From CAWEHQ01 sp051001995 (lineage in GTDB: Bacteria > Actinomycetota > Thermoleophilia > Solirubrobacterales > Thermoleophilaceae), in assembly GCA_051001995.1 (NCBI GenBank), contig JBPCMT010000131.1:1-9774 (forward strand): DNA of 9,774 nucleotides, given 5' to 3'. Below, in pieces: positions 6,489-9,774 of this stretch (the stretch's first letter is position 1; every line of letters begins with the position of its first letter). The notes below the pieces were generated by a model that did not search any database, was not told where the DNA came from, and saw only the letters and a program-made list of their open reading frames with translations. Both the position numbers and the translations under genes were made by a program.

Positions 6489-6494
6489 AGTGTA
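6489..6494 (-). promoter_or_regulatory. Candidate argH -10 box TACACT
   Basis: TACACT on the minus strand has the TAnnnT form and ends 8 nt before the argH ATG, which would place the transcript start at or near the start codon. The -35 region is poor: TAGACG lies 19 nt upstream. Absence of a Shine-Dalgarno in the 36-nt gap makes a leaderless internal start plausible but unproven. Confidence 0.3.
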
Positions 6495-6516
6495 CGAGCG
6501 CCGCTTGGGTTCCCGT

Positions 6517-6903
6517 CTAGGTCGGCGGCGTGGCCGCGATCTGGGCGACCTGGCTCGCGAGCAGCATGCCCAGCAGGTAGAGCACGATCCCCCAGGCGGC
6601 GTAGGCCTGTCTGCTGCGCGGGTAGAGCCGGCTCCCGGGCCGGCGCCCGATCGAGAGCACGACCGGCACGCTGAACAGCAGCCCGGCGGCGATCAGCGCG
6701 TACGCGGTCCAGCCGGTGACCAGGTAGTCGAGCTCGAGCCGAAAGTCGGTGGCGATGATCTCGATCGCCTGGTGCCACAGCACGATCGGGAGCGCCGCGG
6801 CGCAGAGGAAGCCGGCGAGGCCGACGAGACGGGCGGTGCGCCGGTCGAGCCCGTCGCGCGAGACGCGCCGGGTGCGGAGGCGGGCCTGTCGGTCGGCGGC
6901 CAC
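6517..6903 (-). CDS. Small membrane protein of unknown function, three predicted helices
   Basis: I do not recognise this 128-aa protein. It has a basic, Arg-rich N-terminus (residues 1-22) and three hydrophobic segments at about 25-43, 58-85 and 100-124. A hydrophilic Arg/Pro-rich loop (86-99) connects the last two. The positive loop and N-terminus suggest a cytoplasmic N-terminus by the positive-inside rule. The start is taken as GTG (6903-6901), 16 nt after the cimA stop, since no ATG or other start fits between the cimA end and the first helix. The sequence AGGTAGGCGG about 12 nt upstream is a poor ribosome site, and a palindrome abuts the start. The tight position between cimA and argH on the same strand argues for a real, co-transcribed gene. 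Confidence 0.75.
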   Translation of the reverse strand: MAADRQARLRTRRVSRDGLDRRTARLVGLAGFLCAAALPIVLWHQAIEIIATDFRLELDYLVTGWTAYALIAAGLLFSVPVVLSIGRRPGSRLYPRSRQAYAAWGIVLYLLGMLLASQVAQIAATPPT

Positions 6904-6917
6904 GGTCGCGAGCGACC
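6904..6917 (-). repeat. 14-nt palindrome abutting the membrane-protein start codon
   Basis: On the minus strand GGTCGC-TC-GCGACC forms a self-complementary element ending directly at the GTG start. Folded in mRNA it could cover the start site and reduce translation unless ribosomes arrive from cimA. It may equally be a chance product of high GC content. Confidence 0.4.
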
Positions 6918-6919
6918 GC

Positions 6920-8548
6920 CTACCTGGAAGCGGTCCGGGGAGCGGCGGCGGCCGGAGCGGCTCGCCCGCGTGAGTGCTCGGCGCGCGCCGGCAGCATCCC
7001 CGCCTCGAGCGAGTCCACCAGCGCCTCCCAGCTCGCCTCGATGATGTTCTCCGAGACGCCGATCGACCCCCAGCGGTCCACACCGTCGCTCGCGTCGAGC
7101 AGCACGCGCGTGACCGCGTCGGTGCCCTTGTCCTCGTCGAGGATGCGGACCTTGAAGTTGACGAGCTCGATGTCGCGTAGGTGGGGGTAGGTCTCGCCGA
7201 TCGCGTCGCGCAGCGCGCGGTCGAGCGCGTGCACGGGGCCATTGCCCTCGGCGGTCCTCACGTAGCGCTCGCCCTCCACCCAGATCTTGATCGTCGCCTC
7301 GGTCTGGACGCGGCCGTCCTCGCGCTTCTCGACGATGACGCGGAACGACTCGAGTCGAAAGAGCGGCTCGTGCTCGCCGGACTCCTTGAGGATCAGCAGG
7401 TCGAAGGAGCCGTCCGCGGCTTCGAACTGGAACCCGCGGTGCTCGAGCGCCTTGAGGCGTTCGACCGCGCGCGCGGCGTCCGCGTCGTCGAGCGCGATGC
7501 CGGCCTGCTCGGCGCGCGCGAGCACGGTCCCCCGTCCCGAGAGCTCGGAGACCAGCATCGAGCGGTCATTGCCGACCGTGCTCGGGTCCACGTGCTCGAA
7601 CGTCCGTGCGTCCGCCACGATGCCCGCCACGTGCATCCCGCCCTTGTGGGCGAATGCGCTCTTGCCGACGTAGGGCTGGTTGGGCTGGGGGGTGACGTTG
7701 CAGATCTCGTCGACCAGATGGGCCGTCTCGGCAAGTCGGGCCAGGCGCTCCGCTCCGATGCAGTCGAAGCCGAGCTTGAGCTCGAGCGCCGGCACGATCG
7801 AGATCAGGTTGGCGTTTCCGCAGCGCTCGCCGTAGCCGTTGACCGTGCCCTGCACGAGCCGCGCGCCGGCCTCCACGGCGACGAGCGAGTTCGCGACGCC
7901 GCAGCCCGCGTCGTCGTGGGTGTGGATGCCGACCGAGGCGTGCGCGCCCAGCTCCGCCACGACGCGCGCGGTGGCCTCGGCGACCGCGCCCGGGAGCGAC
8001 GACCCGTTGGTGTCGCACAGCGTCACGCACTCGGCGCCGGCCTCGACGGCGGCGCGGAGGCAGCGCAGCGCGTAGCCGAGGTCCTCGCGGAAGGCGTCGA
8101 AGAAGTGCTCGGCGTCGTAGACGACGCGCTTGTCCTCGCCGCGCAGGAAGGCGACCGAGTCGGCGATCATCGCCAGGTTGTCCTCGGGGTGCACGCGCGT
8201 GACCTTCTCGAGGTGAAGGCGCCAGGTCTTGCCCACCAGCGTGCAGACGGGCGCGAACGAGTCCGCGAGCGTCCGCAGGCCGGCATCCTCAAATGCGGCG
8301 GCGTCGCGGCGGCGCGTCATCCCGAAGGCGGCGACCTCGGCGTGCTCGAACGCCTCGCCCGCCAGGAGGTCGAACACGGCCTGCTCCTTGGGGTTCGAGC
8401 TCGGAAAGCCGGCCTCGATCAGGTCGACGCCGAGGTCGTCGAGCGAATGGGCGACCCGCACGCGCTCGTCGGCCGAGAGGGACATGCCCTCGCCCTGCAT
8501 CCCGTCGCGCAGGGTCGTGTCGTAGAGCTGGACCCGCTCGCGCGTCAT
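6920..8548 (-). CDS. cimA: (R)-citramalate synthase
   Basis: This 542-aa enzyme condenses pyruvate with acetyl-CoA to (R)-citramalate, the first step of the threonine-independent route to isoleucine. The HMGL-like TIM barrel (about 4-275) begins with YDTTLRDGMQGEG (9-21), the form seen in citramalate synthases rather than LeuA. The metal-site block HTHDDAGCGVANS spans 209-221, and GTVNGYGERCGNAN spans 234-247. A linker with HKGGMH (311-316) leads to the C-terminal LeuA-type regulatory dimer domain (about 400-525), where isoleucine feedback is expected. Residues after 525 are a low-complexity Ala/Arg tail. The ATG (8548-8546) is chosen because the protein aligns from VQLYDTTLRDG and starts 4 nt after the ilvE stop; an upstream in-frame extension would overlap ilvE and add no family sequence. 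It may be translationally coupled to ilvE. Confidence 0.95.
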   Translation of the reverse strand: MTRERVQLYDTTLRDGMQGEGMSLSADERVRVAHSLDDLGVDLIEAGFPSSNPKEQAVFDLLAGEAFEHAEVAAFGMTRRRDAAAFEDAGLRTLADSFAPVCTLVGKTWRLHLEKVTRVHPEDNLAMIADSVAFLRGEDKRVVYDAEHFFDAFREDLGYALRCLRAAVEAGAECVTLCDTNGSSLPGAVAEATARVVAELGAHASVGIHTHDDAGCGVANSLVAVEAGARLVQGTVNGYGERCGNANLISIVPALELKLGFDCIGAERLARLAETAHLVDEICNVTPQPNQPYVGKSAFAHKGGMHVAGIVADARTFEHVDPSTVGNDRSMLVSELSGRGTVLARAEQAGIALDDADAARAVERLKALEHRGFQFEAADGSFDLLILKESGEHEPLFRLESFRVIVEKREDGRVQTEATIKIWVEGERYVRTAEGNGPVHALDRALRDAIGETYPHLRDIELVNFKVRILDEDKGTDAVTRVLLDASDGVDRWGSIGVSENIIEASWEALVDSLEAGMLPARAEHSRGRAAPAAAAPRTASR

Positions 8549-8552
8549 GCGG

Positions 8553-9479
8553 TCAGGCCCTGGAGGGCACGGCCACGACGTCGAGCCAGTGCGCGTAGCG
8601 CTCGTCGCGGCCATGCAGCGCGTCGTCGAGCGTTCGCTGGATCGCTTGTGTGACCTCGCCGGGCGGCCCGATCTCGTGGTCGTCGATCTCGCGCACGGGC
8701 ACCAGCTCGGCGGCCGTGCCGGTCAGAAACACCTCGTCGGCGAGGACGAGCTCGGCGCGCGCGACGTGGCGCTCGTCCAGCTCGTAGCCGAGGTCGCGGG
8801 CGATCTCCACGGCGGACCTGCGGGTGATCCCGTCGAGGATGCCGTTCGCGTGCCCGGGCGTGGCGATCACGCCGTCGCGCACCACGAACACGTTCTCGCC
8901 GGTCCCCTCGCAGACGTGCCCGTGGTGGTCGAGCAGAATCGCCTCCTCGTACCCCGCGTGCTTCGCCTCGATCTTCGCGAGCACGGAGTTCAGGTACTGG
9001 CCCGTGGCCTTCGCGTGCGGGATCAGCGAGTCGGGCGAGATCCGTCGCCAGGACGAGACCTTTGCGCGGATCCCGTCGCGCTGGCCCTCCTCGCCGAGAT
9101 AGGCGCCCCACTCCCAGACGGCGATCGCGACCTCGACCGGGTTCGCCAGCGGGTCGAGGCCCATCGGCCCGTGGCCGCGGTAGACGAGCGGCCGGATGTA
9201 GCAGCTCCGAAAGCCGTTGCGGGTGATCAGCTCGTGGGTGGCCTGGCGCAGCTCCTCGACGGAGTAGGGCAGCTTCATGTAGTAGAGCTCGGCCGAGCGA
9301 CGCAGGCGCTCGAGGTGCTCCTGGTGGCGGAACACGGCCGGGCCACGCTCGGTCTCATACGCGCGAATCCCCTCGAACACGCCGGTCCCGTAGTGCAGGC
9401 CGTGCGTGAGCACGTGCACGTTGGCGTCCTCCCACGCGACGAGCTCGCCGTTCATCCAGATGAGGTCCGCGGTGCTCAA
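8553..9479 (-). CDS. ilvE: Branched-chain amino acid aminotransferase
   Basis: This 308-aa fold-type IV PLP enzyme transfers an amino group from glutamate to the 2-oxo acids of valine, leucine and isoleucine, the final step of each pathway. Family blocks are HGLHYGTGVFEGIRAY (26-41), PHAKATGQYLNS (154-165) with the Schiff-base Lys157 (near Lys160 of E. coli IlvE), EGTGENVFVV (191-200) and TGTAAELVPV (253-262). Length equals that of bacterial IlvE. The start is TTG (9479-9477), supported by AAGGAG five nt upstream; the next ATG (residue 9) would cut into the conserved MNGELV strand. It lies 38 nt after leuB and 4 nt before cimA, consistent with one operon. D-amino acid transaminase or aminodeoxychorismate lyase are related folds but fit the motifs and context less well. 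Confidence 0.96.
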   Translation of the reverse strand: MSTADLIWMNGELVAWEDANVHVLTHGLHYGTGVFEGIRAYETERGPAVFRHQEHLERLRRSAELYYMKLPYSVEELRQATHELITRNGFRSCYIRPLVYRGHGPMGLDPLANPVEVAIAVWEWGAYLGEEGQRDGIRAKVSSWRRISPDSLIPHAKATGQYLNSVLAKIEAKHAGYEEAILLDHHGHVCEGTGENVFVVRDGVIATPGHANGILDGITRRSAVEIARDLGYELDERHVARAELVLADEVFLTGTAAELVPVREIDDHEIGPPGEVTQAIQRTLDDALHGRDERYAHWLDVVAVPSRA

Positions 9480-9484
9480 CGCTG

Positions 9485-9490
9485 CTCCTT
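9485..9490 (-). promoter_or_regulatory. Shine-Dalgarno AAGGAG of ilvE
   Basis: AAGGAG on the minus strand lies 5 nt before TTG (9479). It is the strongest ribosome site in the window and settles the choice of a TTG start for ilvE over the ATG eight codons downstream. Confidence 0.8.
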
Positions 9491-9517
9491 CTCTTCGCTT
9501 CCGGTTCGAGGGCGTCG

Positions 9518-9774
9518 CTACAGGTACCCGAGGACCGCCCTGGTGGCGGCCTCCGTCGTGGCATCGCCGCCGAGATCAGGTGTGCGCAGGCCCGCCCCGA
9601 GGGCGCGATCGACGGCCGATTCTATCCGCGCGGCGTCGTCCTCTCGCCCGAGTCCGAAGCGCAGCATCATCGCCACCGAGACGAGCATCGCCAGAGGGTT
9701 CGCCGCGCCCGTGCCGGCGATGTCCGGCGCGGAGCCGTGCACCGGCTCGAACAGGCCCGGCCCCGCGGCGCCGA
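9518..9774 (-). CDS. leuB: 3-isopropylmalate dehydrogenase, C-terminal part
   Basis: Only the last 84 or so codons are present; the gene runs off the right edge. The visible part holds GLFEPVHGSAPDIAG, a hallmark of 3-isopropylmalate dehydrogenases that lines the NAD-binding side, then ANPLAMLVSVAMMLR and the closing LRTPDLGGDATT segment. The enzyme oxidises and decarboxylates 3-isopropylmalate in leucine synthesis, and in organisms with CimA it also handles 3-methylmalate to give 2-oxobutyrate. Isocitrate and tartrate dehydrogenases share the fold, but the ending and the ilvE-cimA neighbours favour LeuB. It is the most upstream visible gene of the minus-strand string, so the operon promoter lies outside the window. 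Confidence 0.92.
   Translation of the reverse strand, partial: GAAGPGLFEPVHGSAPDIAGTGAANPLAMLVSVAMMLRFGLGREDDAARIESAVDRALGAGLRTPDLGGDATTEAATRAVLGYL

Noticed and set aside
8549..8614. Upstream extension of cimA by 22 codons
   Set aside because: It would overlap the ilvE 3' end and precedes the conserved start of the family; the ATG at 8548 is spaced 4 nt from the ilvE stop.
7181..8653. Plus-strand 490-codon open frame opposite cimA
   Set aside because: It mirrors cimA over its length; absence of stops follows from GC-rich codons, and no motif is seen.

Overview
The window comes from a GC-rich bacterium (most third codon positions are G or C) whose partial 16S rRNA reads as Actinomycetota. 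The gene set fits a deep actinobacterial lineage such as Thermoleophilia (Solirubrobacterales or Gaiellales type): a citramalate synthase next to leuB and ilvE, non-ATG starts, and an rRNA leader resembling the actinobacterial boxA leader. Placement below phylum is inference from style and memory; no database was searched.

Layout, left to right. Bases 1-361 are the 5' part of a 16S rRNA gene on the minus strand, with its leader to the right (362 to about 655). The leader carries boxA-like antitermination sequence, small hairpins, an intrinsic-terminator-like hairpin and a candidate promoter. Next on the minus strand is tyrS (844-2031). It is divergent from a class A penicillin-binding protein gene on the plus strand (2133-4463), and the two share a 101-bp intergenic region with overlapping -10-like boxes. 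The penicillin-binding protein gene converges on the end of a long minus-strand gene string. In transcription order this is leuB (partial, entering from the right edge), ilvE, cimA, a small three-helix membrane protein gene, argH and mpg. Spacings inside the string are tight: 38 nt, 4 nt, 16 nt, 36 nt and a 4-nt overlap.

Function. CimA makes citramalate from pyruvate and acetyl-CoA. LeuB (with LeuCD, not in the window) converts the pathway intermediate to 2-oxobutyrate, and IlvE performs the last transamination of branched-chain amino acid synthesis, so leuB-ilvE-cimA is a threonine-independent isoleucine module that also serves leucine. ArgH finishes arginine synthesis. Mpg is a base-excision DNA glycosylase translationally coupled to argH. 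TyrS charges tRNA-Tyr and the penicillin-binding protein builds cell wall. This is a housekeeping region: I see no mobile element, phage, CRISPR, defence or toxin system. The items worth a second look are the arrangement of the rRNA leader, a compensatory base-pair change in 16S helix 6, putative leaderless starts of tyrS and argH, a 15-bp tandem duplication in tyrS, a repeat-plus-cysteine tail on the penicillin-binding protein, and an unrecognised membrane protein inside the amino-acid operon.
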